Position numbers and translations under genes: made by a program. From NCBI GenBank assembly GCA_017454355.1, contig JAFTDD010000011.1, positions 1-64,000 on the forward strand: DNA of 64,000 nucleotides, written 5' to 3'. Source of the DNA: Muribaculaceae bacterium (GTDB lineage: Bacteria; Bacteroidota; Bacteroidia; Bacteroidales; Muribaculaceae). Shown here piece after piece: positions 1 to 9,395 of this stretch (its first letter is position 1; every line of letters begins with the position of its first letter). The notes under the pieces are model-generated. The model ran no database searches. It saw nothing but the letters and a program-made list of their open reading frames with translations, and was not told the origin of the DNA.

Positions 1-71
1 AAAATTAATGATTCATCTGATATACACCCACTTTTGTTTAATTTTTTTAATACTTTAATAACACACCGCAC

Positions 72-108
72 CGGGGGGTAGCCTTAGCGGCTGGGGGCAG
101 AGCCCCCA
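72..108. repeat. GC-rich hairpin at the break of the truncated methyltransferase
   Basis: A G/C-rich stretch containing the small hairpin GGGGGCAGAGCCCCC (93-107) lies just outside the point where the neighbouring methyltransferase reading frame stops. The rest of the first 117 bases is AT-rich and holds no gene I can see. It may be the edge of the element or deletion that removed the rest of the methyltransferase; this is inference. Confidence 0.35.
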
Positions 109-117
109 ATGAGCGTT

Positions 118-519
118 TCAGAGTGCAAACATAATATCTACTAAGATATCAACCTGTCCGGCATATTTCTTTGCGTCAAAATTTCGTATATCTGAGAACC
201 AATTATTCTCAGTTATGTCATAATTTGCGAAATAGCTTTTTTTGCACTTCTCATCTATATCACCTGCAAAAATAATCTTATGTTTTAGGTTTAATCTTTG
301 AAAAGCATGCTCAATTGCACCAATGCCACTGAAAACCGTTGCAAGTCTGATAGTCCTTTCAGGGTGTGAAAATTCACGAAATTTCCAAGATGGACCATTG
401 GAAATATCAGTAGGAGTTAAAATCTTATTATCTAGGCTTTGAGCTTTTTTATTAATAACTTTTTTAGCCTTGTTGATTTTTTCTGACGTTTCAATTATGT
501 CTTTTTTAACAGTAGGCAT
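118..519 (-). pseudogene. C5 cytosine DNA methyltransferase, N-terminal fragment
   Basis: 133 residues. The segment RLATVFSGIGAIEHAF is the SAM-binding motif I of C5 cytosine methyltransferases (usual form DLFSGIGG), and FAGDIDEKC is the following motif II region. The frame ends ...QVDILVDIMFAL, exactly where an intact enzyme would continue DILVGGxPCQ. The catalytic cysteine of motif IV and everything after it, including the target-recognition region, are missing, so the product cannot methylate DNA. It lies 25 bases downstream of the Mrr-type nuclease gene on the same strand and was probably part of one restriction-modification operon. Its base composition is far more AT-rich than the core genes, suggesting acquired DNA. 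Confidence 0.75.
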
Positions 520-544
520 TACTTTTTATAAAAATGTTTTATAG

Positions 545-1474
545 TCACTCATTGAAGTAGTCTGTGTCAATGCGTTTGATTTCGTATGTGCTTTTGACAG
601 AGACACCGATGTTATATTCAATCATGTAGTTGGCGAGAGCCGTGCCGTCTATGAGAACAATTTTGATATTGTTCTGCGGACGGAACTCCAAAGCGTCTTT
701 CGTGAAAGTGGACGTGGTGATAAACACTCCTTTTGAGGCTCCTTGACCAGAAAGGGCTCCTACAAAACTCTGAATCTCACGCCGACCTACGGCTCCATCG
801 TTCCAACGTTTAGCCTGAACGTAAATCTTGTCAAGGCCGAGTTTGTCCTCCTTGATTATACCATCAATGCCCTCGTCGTGGGAACGCTGCGTCACGAAAG
901 CATTGCCCTCAAAGTCCCCGCCGTAACCCATCTTAACCAGTAACTCCACCACAAGGTTTTCAAAAAACTGCGCGGTTTGGCTCTTGACTTGCTGTAATAA
1001 TTCTGCGGCAAGTTCCTCATTGATAATTTGGAATTGCTCTTCCATAATCTCAATGGGAGTCTTTTGATTCTCTATGATAGGCAGAACCAATTGTGACTGC
1101 TGCGGCGTGTCTGTATTTGTTGATTGTTTAGAAGATCGCTCGGTGAATTTACGAAATTGAGGGTATCTCTGCTTTAGTTCGCTTACTGATAGGTCGGTAA
1201 TTCCAGATGCGAGCAAGGCCTTGCCGGCATCATTAATCTTGTAAAGACCGCGACGAATTCTATCCACAATCTCTGCTTGATAGAAATAGGCCATAGTCCA
1301 CTGTACACGGTCATACAAACGTGAGTGCCCACTCTTAATCTTCTCCGCTATATCTTCGGGCGTGAGATTGAAGTATGTTGCGCAGTAGTCGCGCAGACGC
1401 GTTAAACTATATTCTTGTCCGTCCTCAATGTGCTTGAGAATAGGGAAGAAAAACTTGTCAAATGCCGGTATCAT
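545..1474 (-). CDS. Mrr-type restriction endonuclease
   Basis: 309 residues with the two-part architecture of Mrr proteins: an N-terminal winged-helix Mrr_N domain (about residues 1-95), a linker, and a C-terminal Mrr_cat nuclease (about 168-285). The PD-(D/E)xK residues are visible: E173 in FFENLVVELL, D204 in DEGIDGI, and Q220/K222 in IYVQAKRW. Members of this family cut methylated or otherwise modified foreign DNA, or act as partners of a methyltransferase. It sits between the AIPR-like remnant (16-base gap) and the truncated methyltransferase, all reading leftward, so one transcript from the promoter near 1995 is likely. If the partner methyltransferase is dead, the nuclease must be modification-dependent or harmless to the host. 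The frame is intact. Confidence 0.85.
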   Translation of the reverse strand: MIPAFDKFFFPILKHIEDGQEYSLTRLRDYCATYFNLTPEDIAEKIKSGHSRLYDRVQWTMAYFYQAEIVDRIRRGLYKINDAGKALLASGITDLSVSELKQRYPQFRKFTERSSKQSTNTDTPQQSQLVLPIIENQKTPIEIMEEQFQIINEELAAELLQQVKSQTAQFFENLVVELLVKMGYGGDFEGNAFVTQRSHDEGIDGIIKEDKLGLDKIYVQAKRWNDGAVGRREIQSFVGALSGQGASKGVFITTSTFTKDALEFRPQNNIKIVLIDGTALANYMIEYNIGVSVKSTYEIKRIDTDYFNE

Positions 1475-1490
1475 AGAAGTGCTATCTTAT

Positions 1491-1957
1491 TCAAAACAAT
1501 TTAGGTTGTTGCACAAAGCCGAGTTCTTTGGCTTTGGCGAGGATGCGCAGGGCTGCCATTGCCTGCTTGAACGAGAACATACGGTTGCTCATGCGGTTGC
1601 GGCCGAAACTATATGCCATCTTGCGGTCGAGCGGAGTGAGATAGTTGTTCTGCTTGGCCCACTGGGCAATCTCCATCCACATCGCGCCCTCAACTCGTTG
1701 TTGATTTTGCCGAGCGTGACATCGGTGGTGATGAGCAGGAACAGGTCGAGCGAGTCGCCGTCGATGTTGTAGTCACAGGCGGTGACGGCAGTGTTGCGTT
1801 TGGAGAAGTTGCAGAGTTCGGGTGCTCCAACTTCGCCGCTGTCTTGGATATATTCGATGATGATAGAGGCGAGTTCGCTGTCGAAGTCGCTCTCGAGCAG
1901 TTTGGCGCTCTCACGCACGCTGTCGTTGAATTCTTGGGCAAATTCCTTGAGGTCCAT
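1491..1957 (-). pseudogene. AIPR-like abortive-infection protein remnant (internal deletion and frameshift)
   Basis: The first part (from 1957, MDLKEFAQEFNDSVRES...) resembles the N-terminus of AIPR-family phage-resistance proteins, with the acidic helix and the CDYNIDGDSLDLFLLITTD strand segment. After KINNEL (near 1690) the frame shifts, and a different frame (1491-1682) encodes a C-terminal-looking segment, MEIAQWAKQNNYLTPLDRK...SFKQAMAALRILAKAKELGF. AIPR proteins are normally several hundred residues long, so about 90 N-terminal and 60 C-terminal residues remain after an internal deletion. The AIPR assignment rests on pattern resemblance only. It is the first gene of the defence remnant operon. 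Confidence 0.5.
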
Positions 1958-1990
1958 ACTCGTGGTTTTTATCGGTTAGAATATCGACCA

Positions 1991-1998
1991 CAAAGGTA
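1991..1998 (-). promoter_or_regulatory. Bacteroidota -7 promoter box for the defence operon
   Basis: Read on the minus strand this is TACCTTTG, the TAnnTTTG -7 element, placed 34 bases upstream of the AIPR-like start at 1957. No clear -33 TTTG box is seen. Confidence 0.55.
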
Positions 1999-2086
1999 CG
2001 GAATATTTTTGGAAATGCGAAATATTAATTTGGTGTCGCGTGAAATCCGTGATTTTTTTCTCTCGAAAATTTCAGAGAATTGTTTT

Positions 2087-2324
2087 ATCCCGTGAATTTT
2101 CGTGAATCCGCGTAAATTGTTTTATTTGAGGATAAGGCGCAGAAAATAAAATATTTACGATAATTCACGTAAATTTACGGGAGGTTTATTGCCGAAAACC
2201 CTTTTGTTCTTCTGTTTATTTTGTCTGAAAATTCTCACGTGAAATCGCGTGAAATTCACATAAAAATCGCAAAAAAATATTTTACGGATTATACGATAAG
2301 TTTCACGAAATTTTACGTGAAAAA
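2087..2324. repeat. Inverted-repeat family A (TCCCGTGAATTTTCGTGAAT type), two adjacent copies
   Basis: The gap 1958-2384 holds no gene. One copy (2087-2183) has a left arm starting ATCCCGTGAATTTTCGTGAA and a right arm ending CACGTAAATTTACGGGAG. A second, more diverged copy (about 2236-2324) pairs CACGTGAAATCGCGTGAAAT with TTTCACGAAATTTTACGTG. Each arm is itself made of roughly 10-base near-repeats of CGTGAAnTTT. Related copies are at 45857, 49094, 49993 and 52903. Confidence 0.7.
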
Positions 2325-2338
2325 ATAAAGATATACGG

Positions 2339-2376
2339 AAATGGACGTTGTTATAGACGAAATAGACGCTAACTTT
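2339..2376. repeat. Inverted-repeat family B, single arm
   Basis: Contains ACGTTGTTATAGACGAAATA followed by GACGCTAAC, the reverse complement of the arm seen at 12100-12139 and 52858-52898. It directly precedes the stop codon of the leftward beta-propeller gene. Confidence 0.65.
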
Positions 2377-2384
2377 TGCCTGAA

Positions 2385-3344
2385 TTAGCGGAGGGTGATG
2401 AGGTGGGGGGCGCCGTCGCGGGTGGTGAAGGCGATGCGGCGTGTGGCGGCGTTGGCCACGGGGTACATGGCGATCAGGTCGCTGCCGCCGCAGAGGGTCT
2501 GCCTCTCGCCGTCGCTGAGGCGCAGGGCGACAATCTCGCTGCTCACCTGTGTGTCGTGGCCGTCGATGTCGTTCATGGCCACGATGACGTCGTCGCTGTA
2601 CCACACCGGCGCGTGCAGGTCGGCCACAAAGCGGAGATTGCTTCCGTCGAGGTTGCAGGTATAGATGCCACGTCCCACCAGATAGAACATCACACGCTTG
2701 CCGCTTGGCGACAGGCTGGGCCAGATGTAACTGCAGCCGTCGGTGCCGCAGGGTGATAGCAGGGTAGTGGTGCCGCCACGCGTAATCATCAGTTGCTCTC
2801 CGGCGATGGAGAGCACGGGCCGCTCGGCTGAGGCACTGGGCGCGGCGGCGCGCGCTCCGTCCGGACGGGAGGTGCTGCCCGGACGGGCGATGGCGCGGCG
2901 TGCGGGCTGGCCGGCGACAACCGCCACGGCCATCTCGCCGCTGATGGCGACGGCCTGTACCTCGCGGCTGGGCGGCACCACGCGTGTGAGTTGCCGCGTG
3001 CTGAGGTCGGCCACCTGCACCGCCGTCATGCGGCGGTGCGTCTCGCTGTAGGTCACGTCGCGAAAGGCCACGTGGCTGTCGTCGGCGCTCAGGCTCGGGT
3101 CGATGCCCGCGCCGGTGGCCGTGGTGATCACCTCGGCCGCGCCGCTGGCCAGGTCAAGGCGCGCCAGGCCGTTATAGGTGTCGTCGGTGAGCAGCGCGAA
3201 GCTGCCGTCGTGGCTGATGACCGCCACCTGGGTCTGCAGCAGGCCGGCGGGCAGCGTGATGGGCTCGACTGATTGGACTTCGAAAATCTGGGCGCCGGCC
3301 GTGAGAGTCGCGGCGGCAATAATTGTGGAGATATAGCGTTTCAT
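2385..3344 (-). CDS. Secreted TolB-like beta-propeller protein
   Basis: 319 residues from the ATG at 3344, which begins a clean signal peptide (MKRYISTIIAAATLTAGAQ); an upstream in-frame start at 3389 would prepend a non-signal extension. The mature part is built of WD40/PD40-like blades: AVISHDGSFALLTDDTYNGLARLDL, DPSLSADDSHVAF, WPSLSPSGKRVMFY, all of the TolB type. No enzymatic motif is visible. A proline/arginine/alanine-rich loop (about residues 155-170) separates early from late blades. It follows the giant amidase gene by 49 bases on the same strand and may be co-transcribed with it. The role is likely cell-surface or periplasmic binding, but the substrate is unknown. Confidence 0.6.
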   Translation of the reverse strand: MKRYISTIIAAATLTAGAQIFEVQSVEPITLPAGLLQTQVAVISHDGSFALLTDDTYNGLARLDLASGAAEVITTATGAGIDPSLSADDSHVAFRDVTYSETHRRMTAVQVADLSTRQLTRVVPPSREVQAVAISGEMAVAVVAGQPARRAIARPGSTSRPDGARAAAPSASAERPVLSIAGEQLMITRGGTTTLLSPCGTDGCSYIWPSLSPSGKRVMFYLVGRGIYTCNLDGSNLRFVADLHAPVWYSDDVIVAMNDIDGHDTQVSSEIVALRLSDGERQTLCGGSDLIAMYPVANAATRRIAFTTRDGAPHLITLR

Positions 3345-3393
3345 TATCGTTTTTCGTTGTGGGCGGGGCGGTGCCCCCACCTTAAACATTTTT

Positions 3394-6300
3394 TTATTGG
3401 ATTATTTTGCGGGAGCGGGTGGTGCCATCGCTGAGGGTGGTGACCTCGATGACGATGCCGCAGTAGTCGCCGGCGACGCGGCGGCCCGACGGGTCGAAGC
3501 GGTCGACGCGCGTCACGGTGAGGCCGGTGGACAGGTCGTCGAGGCCGGTAACGATGTCGCTGGCCACGAGGCCGCTGAGCGGGTAGACGATATAGTCGCC
3601 GGTGGAGGCGGCGCGACGCTTGGCGCCCGCGCCGCCACCGTTGGCGGCGCGATGCACGAGCGCGGTGAAGCCGTTATAGACCTTGGAGGTCTCGAGCGAC
3701 GTGGCGGTGACCGACGGGTCCTCATAGAGGCTCATGTCCACGTCAAAGCCGCCCGTCAGGCCGTCGCCATTGGCCGTGCCGGCGGCGGTGCGCGTGCCGG
3801 CGGGGATGGTCACAAAGCGCGTGCCGTCCCACATGGCCCAGTAGATGACCGCCACCTCGCAGGGCTTCGGCTCCAGGAAGAAGTATTCGCGGCCGCTGAC
3901 GGTGCCCACGTGGTCGCTGCCGAAACTGGTGGGCAGGAACACGTTGAGGCTCGTCGGCTCGTCGGCGGTATCGGTGGCGGGCATGTTGACGGCCGCGATA
4001 GTGGGGTTGACCACATCGGTGAGTGTGCCGTAGACGTTGCCCAACCGCTTGCCCAGGATTGACGTGAGTTGCGGCGCGGTGAGTTCCTCGGGCAGCGTGA
4101 TGGCCACCCACGAGGCCTCGGCGTTTGGCTCGCCGCCGGTGAGGGAGGTGAGCGAGGCGATGTAGTCGAGGCCGGCGTCGGCCGTGGCGTCGGCGTCCTG
4201 GTCGTGCTCGCCGGCGGTGGCGCTGCGCGCGATGAGGGTGTGCGCGTCGGGCAGAACGTAGGCCACTGTCATGTCGTCCTGCAGACGGTAGTTGGCGCCG
4301 GGTGCGGCCTCGGCGGCGAGTTGCGGCACGGTGCGCGTGACGTAGCGTGTCACCGTCAGGCCGCTCATGGCGGGCGTGGTGGCTTGGTTGTCGGCGTTGG
4401 GCATAGAGTAGATGCCTAGTGCGCCGCCGGCCACGTAGAGGTTGCCGCCGTAGTCAAACGCCATCTGGTAGATGCCGCCCGGCACGCGGCCGCCGGTCAC
4501 GCTCGCCACATCGTCGTTGACGTCCACCGTGAGCGACTTGGTCCACGTGAGGATGGGCTTGTCGCTGGTGCCGCCGATGTCAAAGAATTGCAGCACGCCG
4601 TCGCCGTCGACAATCACCAACCACGAGCCGTCGTTGCTGATGGCGAAGCCACCGCCGGTGCAGCCGTTCAGGTTGGTGACGGGCGTGTTGGAGTTTGGCG
4701 CGTAGGACCAATAGTCGTCGTGGGCGGGCGTGATGTAGCGCAGTGCCGGTGTGGCGGCCACGTTGCCCACATTGCCGCCGGACGCGGTGTAGAGCACTTC
4801 CGAGACCCACACGGCACCGTCGTCGCGGGCGATGACGTTGTTGTTGACATAGGTGAGTTTGGTCTTCTGGTGAACCATCGTGGGCGCGGTGTACCACTTG
4901 TCGGGCAGTTCGCCGTCACTCATGTTTGCACCCAGGTCGTAGCAGTAGATGTTATAGTCAAAGTCCTCGAGGCTGGCGTAGAGTTTGGTGGAGGCGCCGG
5001 TACCGGCGATGCTCACCGCGGGTGATGAGCAGCCGGTGTTCACGCCACTGTTGGTGATCATGCCGGAGGAGACGGTGCGGCTGCCGGCAAAGAAGTTCTG
5101 CCAGGTGTCGCTCATCCGGTCGGGGTAGGCGATATAGACACCCGAGTGGTTGTCGCCGAAGTCGGGAATGTAGAGGCGGCCCTTATAGTCCACGGCGAGG
5201 CGGAAGATGTTGTCCCATGCCATCTGGCCGGTGTAGGGCGACGTGTTCTCTCGTTGCCACAGCGGGTCGTAGCGGTAGATGCCGTTGTCGCGGTTGGACG
5301 GCGTTGAGGCCGAACTGTTGCGCGTCTTGAGATCGGTGACATAGACTGAGCCGAAGTACTCGCTCTCGGGGCTGCGGTCCACGGCCACGGAGGCGCGCGT
5401 GAAGTCGTAGTCGCTCGCCGTGAAGCCGTCGCCCGTGTTGAGTTTCCTCATCTCGGTGACGGGGTAGCCGGTGACGTTCACCGCCCATGCGGCGGTAACG
5501 CCCTCGTTAAAGGGCAGGTCGTCCTGGGTGAGGGTGACGCTGTTGGCTCCCTTGACGGGGTTGGCCACGGTGTAGCGGCCCAGTTCGGTGCCGGTGTCGG
5601 GGTCGCTGAAGATGAGGGTTGCAGTCAGCGGCGAGGTGTTCACGTTGAAGGTGAACGTGTAGGCGTCGTCACTGTCGACACTTTGCCGCAGGCCGTAGGC
5701 ATAGATGCCGATACCCTCGTCGACGGGTGGTGTGACGACCGGCGCGGGCTCGGTGCTCCACTTGGCGAATGTGTTGTCGCGCACGAGCCAGGCGATGAAG
5801 GCGCCGCTCGTGTCGTCGTTGCAGGCGGTGGCGCTGACGTAGGCCGGCGTGCTGTCGGCCAGGGTGACGTTGGTGGCGTCGATGATGGTGGCGTCGGCCA
5901 GGCCGCTGCTGATGTCATAGAGGCGGATGCCCTTGTTGGCGCTGTTGTCGCTATATGGCGAGATAAGCAGCGTCTGCGAGCCCATCGTGGCCGGGTGCGG
6001 GTCGTTGGAGAGCAGGTCGCTCACGGGCAGCGCGGCGTTGATGGTGGCGGCGATGCCGTTGTCGCTCAAGGCAATCTCCAGCGGTGCGATATTCGGGCCG
6101 TCGAGCAGGAAGAAGCCCGCGCCGCGCGGCGAGGGGCTGAACTTGAAGCCGTCTCCGGCATCGCTTGCTTTGGTCGCTGTGGAGGCCAATTGGCGGTTAT
6201 AGATATAGCCGGTTTGGCTACCGCCGGAGATAGTGTAGATGTCATAGCGCATGGTGGTGTTGCTCGCACCGCCGTAGTAGTCGTTGACGGCACTCACCAC

Positions 6301-9135
6301 CAGTTGGCCGGCGGTGCTGCTGCCGCTATAGGCAATCGAGCCGCCCACCAGCGCCTTGTAGAGGAAACCGGCGTTGGGGCTGGTGAACCACTGCACGGGG
6401 TCTCCGGCGAGGTCGTCCCAGCGGTACACGCGCAGGTAGCCGCGGCTCTTGCCACTCTCAATCTGGGCGTCATTGTCGGTGTCCTGAGTTTGCAACTGGT
6501 TGACGGCGATGAGTTTGCCGTCGCTCGTCAGGGCGATGTCGCTCAAGGAGTAGAGCGAACTGCCCTGGTTGTTCTCGGTGGTGACGTCCACGACGCCTGT
6601 GGTGCTGATGGATGTGGCCGTGAGGTTGTCGGCGTCCACCTTATATAGATACGGAGTGCGGCTATTGTCCACGGCGAGCACGACAAACTCGCTGCCGCCG
6701 GTGTGCAGGGCGCGTCGCACGGTTTTGCCGCTCAAGGCCGCAATCGCGTGGTCGCTGTATTCCAGTTGCAGTTCGAGGCCCACCTCCGGGTCGGGGTCGT
6801 CAATCTCGCCCTGGCTCACGGCGGTGGTCCAACGCGAGAGTTTGCCGTCGCGCAGCAGGTGGAAGGTTATGTCGCTGCCGCTCACTCCTCCTGTGGCCTC
6901 AATGGCCTGGAAGGCCGCCGCGTCGAGGGCGGTGTTGGTCGCCGTGACGGTGAGGGCGCTCTTCAGGCCGCTGCTGATGTCGTAGATGCTGATGCCGGCG
7001 TTGGTGGCGCCGTCGGCGCTCACCGGCGTGACAAACAGGTGGTGGCGCAGCGCGGTGAGCGTCGAGCCGCCGTTGCTGAACACGTCGGCCACGGGCTGCG
7101 GCAGCGAGCCATAGACCTTGGCGGCGAGGCAGTCCTGGGTGTTGACGCGCTTCTCGAGCGGGGCGATGAGGTTGCCGTCCACGATAAAGCGGTCGCTGCC
7201 CTTGGGCGAGGGCAGGTAGCGCACGTCGTTGCCGTAGGCCGTCAGGCTCTGCAACGGGCGGTTGGCGCTGGCGTCGCGGTCATAGTTGGTGTAGGTTTTG
7301 GCCAGAGAACCGTTCACTACGTGCATCACCAGGTCGCGGATTTGCGGCGACGAGGTCGCGTCGTAGGCGTTCACGCATGGCGTCATAATCCAGCCGTTGT
7401 CTGCCGTGCCGTTATATGCCATTGTCAAACCCACGTCGGCGCGGTAGAAGTGGCCGCTGGAGAGTTCGTCGGCGCTTGTGGTGAACCACTGCGATGGCGC
7501 GCCGCTGAGCGAGTTCCACTTATAAACTCGCCACACGCCGCGTGTGCCGCTCTCCACCTGGTCGGCACTGCTCTGCGTCTTGAGGGCGTTGCAGCCGATG
7601 AGGTATCCGTCGGCGGTGAAGGCGATGTCGCTCAGGTCATAGAGGTTGCCGCCGCAGTTGCCGGCGGTAGACGTCAGGCCTGCGGTCGACAGTTCGGTGA
7701 CGGCCGCGTCGCCGTCGGGGTCGGCATTGGGGCCGAGTTGCTTGGGCACGATGCGGTAGAGGTGGGGCGTGTGGGTGGTGTTGCTCTCCACGGCGAGCAC
7801 CACCAGATAGTCGTCGCGCTGGAGCACACGGCGCACTGTCTTGTCTTGCAGTTGGCTGATGGCGAGGTCGCTGAACTCTCGCGTGAGTTCGAGGCTCAGG
7901 TCACTTGTCGTCGTGCCCGCTGCGGTGCCGGCGGTGAGGTATAGTTGCGGGTAGGTTGTCTCGGCGGCGGTCACCGTGTAGGGGCCGCTGCGGTCCAGAT
8001 TGGCGTAGCCGTCTTTCTTGACGCTGATGTAGTAGTCGCTGCCCGGCGTGAGGTCCTCAAAGACAAACACGCCGTTGTAGAGGTCGTCGGTGAAATAGTC
8101 GGCGATGAATGTGTCGCCCTTGTAGAGCGTGACGTGGGCGCCGTGCACCGGCTTGTACATGTCGTCGCCGCGGTCGGTGAAGTACTTGTAGTAACTGTGG
8201 CTGATTGCCTCGCTCTTGTCCTTGACGGTGCCCATGATGTCGCCCGTGGGCAACTGTGGAATGGAGAACCACGCGGCGATGCCGCGCGCCACACGCGCGC
8301 CCTCCTGGCGGCAGTAGTCCTCGTTGAGGGCGCGGTGCTTTGCCGGGTCGTAGGTGTGGAAGAAGCCCTCCATCAGGAAGCCCGGCACGTTGTGCTTGAG
8401 CACGCCCAGATAGCCTGTGCTCGTCGTGCTGCCGTAGAACTTTAGGTCGCCCACCACGTAGGGCGTGGTGCGGTTGCTGTAGCTCAACGTGGAGTGCGGG
8501 TCAATCTCGTCCATATAGTGATAGGGCCACATCACCTTGCCCATCTCGCTGCTGGGCGGATTGGCCTCGTATCGGCCATTCGTGCTGTCGTAGCGCTGGC
8601 GGTAGAGCGTCAGGTCGTAGTTGGTGAGAGTGTGGTCGCTGCCGGTGCCGTTGCTGTGAATCGAGAGGAACATGTCGTAGCCGCCGGCGTTCACCTCGGC
8701 CGTGATCACGCTGAAGGAGCGTCCGAAGTTGTCGCCGGTGTGGTAGTTCACGCCGTCACGCGGATACGGGCCGTTGTTCCAGCGGCTCATCTTGATGTTG
8801 GCGTCGGGCACACCCATCTCCATCAATCGCTCACGCACCTCAATCATCTTCCACAGGTCGGTGTTGGACTCATAGAAGCCGCACGTGTCCGGAAACGAAC
8901 TCGTGCTCGTGCCGCCGGCGTTCTTGGGGTAGGGGATGCTCTCCATGGGGCGGTCGCCGCTGTCCCAGCCGCCGTGGCCGGGGTTGAGGTAAATCTTCAG
9001 GTCGCTTGCCGCCTTGGTGACAACGCGCAGCGGACGGTTGCCCGGGTCACCGCTCTGGGCAGCGGCGCCCGTTGCTGTCGCGAGCACCGCCACCGCGACG
9101 GCCACCCGCAAGAAGAAACTCTGCCTGATATCCAT
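3394..9135 (-). CDS. Giant secreted N-acetylmuramoyl-L-alanine amidase with propeller repeats and a T9SS-like C-terminal tail
   Basis: 1,913 residues with a signal peptide (ends ATATGAAAQ). Residues about 45-305 form an Amidase_3 domain: NPGHGG (near 53), the ESN glutamate, SIHSNG (near 158) and LMEGFF (near 255) supply the zinc ligands and catalytic glutamate of cell-wall amidases. Residues about 310-410 are a CarboxypepD_reg-like beta-sandwich (GDIMGTV...HVTLYKGD...YTVTAAET). Two tandem DUF4623-like propeller units start near 417 and 798 (both with KTVRR and LxVLAVxxxxTPxLYK/R). A Fn3/propeller region follows from about 1145. The last 45 residues (DRFDPSGRRVAGDYCG...DGTTRSRKIIQ) resemble a type IX secretion sorting tail. 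Such coupling of a peptidoglycan amidase to nearly 1,500 residues of propellers is uncommon; the target could be foreign peptidoglycan, but that is inference. Confidence 0.75.
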   Translation of the reverse strand: MDIRQSFFLRVAVAVAVLATATGAAAQSGDPGNRPLRVVTKAASDLKIYLNPGHGGWDSGDRPMESIPYPKNAGGTSTSSFPDTCGFYESNTDLWKMIEVRERLMEMGVPDANIKMSRWNNGPYPRDGVNYHTGDNFGRSFSVITAEVNAGGYDMFLSIHSNGTGSDHTLTNYDLTLYRQRYDSTNGRYEANPPSSEMGKVMWPYHYMDEIDPHSTLSYSNRTTPYVVGDLKFYGSTTSTGYLGVLKHNVPGFLMEGFFHTYDPAKHRALNEDYCRQEGARVARGIAAWFSIPQLPTGDIMGTVKDKSEAISHSYYKYFTDRGDDMYKPVHGAHVTLYKGDTFIADYFTDDLYNGVFVFEDLTPGSDYYISVKKDGYANLDRSGPYTVTAAETTYPQLYLTAGTAAGTTTSDLSLELTREFSDLAISQLQDKTVRRVLQRDDYLVVLAVESNTTHTPHLYRIVPKQLGPNADPDGDAAVTELSTAGLTSTAGNCGGNLYDLSDIAFTADGYLIGCNALKTQSSADQVESGTRGVWRVYKWNSLSGAPSQWFTTSADELSSGHFYRADVGLTMAYNGTADNGWIMTPCVNAYDATSSPQIRDLVMHVVNGSLAKTYTNYDRDASANRPLQSLTAYGNDVRYLPSPKGSDRFIVDGNLIAPLEKRVNTQDCLAAKVYGSLPQPVADVFSNGGSTLTALRHHLFVTPVSADGATNAGISIYDISSGLKSALTVTATNTALDAAAFQAIEATGGVSGSDITFHLLRDGKLSRWTTAVSQGEIDDPDPEVGLELQLEYSDHAIAALSGKTVRRALHTGGSEFVVLAVDNSRTPYLYKVDADNLTATSISTTGVVDVTTENNQGSSLYSLSDIALTSDGKLIAVNQLQTQDTDNDAQIESGKSRGYLRVYRWDDLAGDPVQWFTSPNAGFLYKALVGGSIAYSGSSTAGQLVVSAVNDYYGGASNTTMRYDIYTISGGSQTGYIYNRQLASTATKASDAGDGFKFSPSPRGAGFFLLDGPNIAPLEIALSDNGIAATINAALPVSDLLSNDPHPATMGSQTLLISPYSDNSANKGIRLYDISSGLADATIIDATNVTLADSTPAYVSATACNDDTSGAFIAWLVRDNTFAKWSTEPAPVVTPPVDEGIGIYAYGLRQSVDSDDAYTFTFNVNTSPLTATLIFSDPDTGTELGRYTVANPVKGANSVTLTQDDLPFNEGVTAAWAVNVTGYPVTEMRKLNTGDGFTASDYDFTRASVAVDRSPESEYFGSVYVTDLKTRNSSASTPSNRDNGIYRYDPLWQRENTSPYTGQMAWDNIFRLAVDYKGRLYIPDFGDNHSGVYIAYPDRMSDTWQNFFAGSRTVSSGMITNSGVNTGCSSPAVSIAGTGASTKLYASLEDFDYNIYCYDLGANMSDGELPDKWYTAPTMVHQKTKLTYVNNNVIARDDGAVWVSEVLYTASGGNVGNVAATPALRYITPAHDDYWSYAPNSNTPVTNLNGCTGGGFAISNDGSWLVIVDGDGVLQFFDIGGTSDKPILTWTKSLTVDVNDDVASVTGGRVPGGIYQMAFDYGGNLYVAGGALGIYSMPNADNQATTPAMSGLTVTRYVTRTVPQLAAEAAPGANYRLQDDMTVAYVLPDAHTLIARSATAGEHDQDADATADAGLDYIASLTSLTGGEPNAEASWVAITLPEELTAPQLTSILGKRLGNVYGTLTDVVNPTIAAVNMPATDTADEPTSLNVFLPTSFGSDHVGTVSGREYFFLEPKPCEVAVIYWAMWDGTRFVTIPAGTRTAAGTANGDGLTGGFDVDMSLYEDPSVTATSLETSKVYNGFTALVHRAANGGGAGAKRRAASTGDYIVYPLSGLVASDIVTGLDDLSTGLTVTRVDRFDPSGRRVAGDYCGIVIEVTTLSDGTTRSRKIIQ

Positions 9136-9259
9136 AGTATATTTGGTCAGAATTTAAAATGGTTCGAAATGGTTTAAAAAATCGCGGTAAAGTTAGAGTA
9201 AAAAATTGAAATCCGCAACAATTCTTCCTGAAAAAAATAACAAACCTTAATGATAATCG

Positions 9260-9282
9260 TACAAGACTCCGTCTTGCAATAC
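9260..9282. repeat. Short palindrome family F
   Basis: TACAAGACTCCGTCTTGCAA followed by TAC, a 9-base-arm hairpin. Related copies are at 12002-12024 and 63698-63720. Confidence 0.6.
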
Positions 9283-9369
9283 ACGACCTTTTAGTTGACG
9301 GGAAAAGGCGCAACGAGCAACTAACAACGAAAAACGAAAAGCGAACGACGAAAAACGAAAAAAAAATTG

Positions 9370-9377
9370 TACCTTTG
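9370..9377 (+). promoter_or_regulatory. -7 promoter box for the TPP-riboswitch transcript
   Basis: TACCTTTG, a perfect TAnnTTTG box, lies 19 bases before the riboswitch begins, so transcription would start just upstream of the aptamer. Confidence 0.65.
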
Positions 9378-9395
9378 CGGCGCGATTCAATGAGT

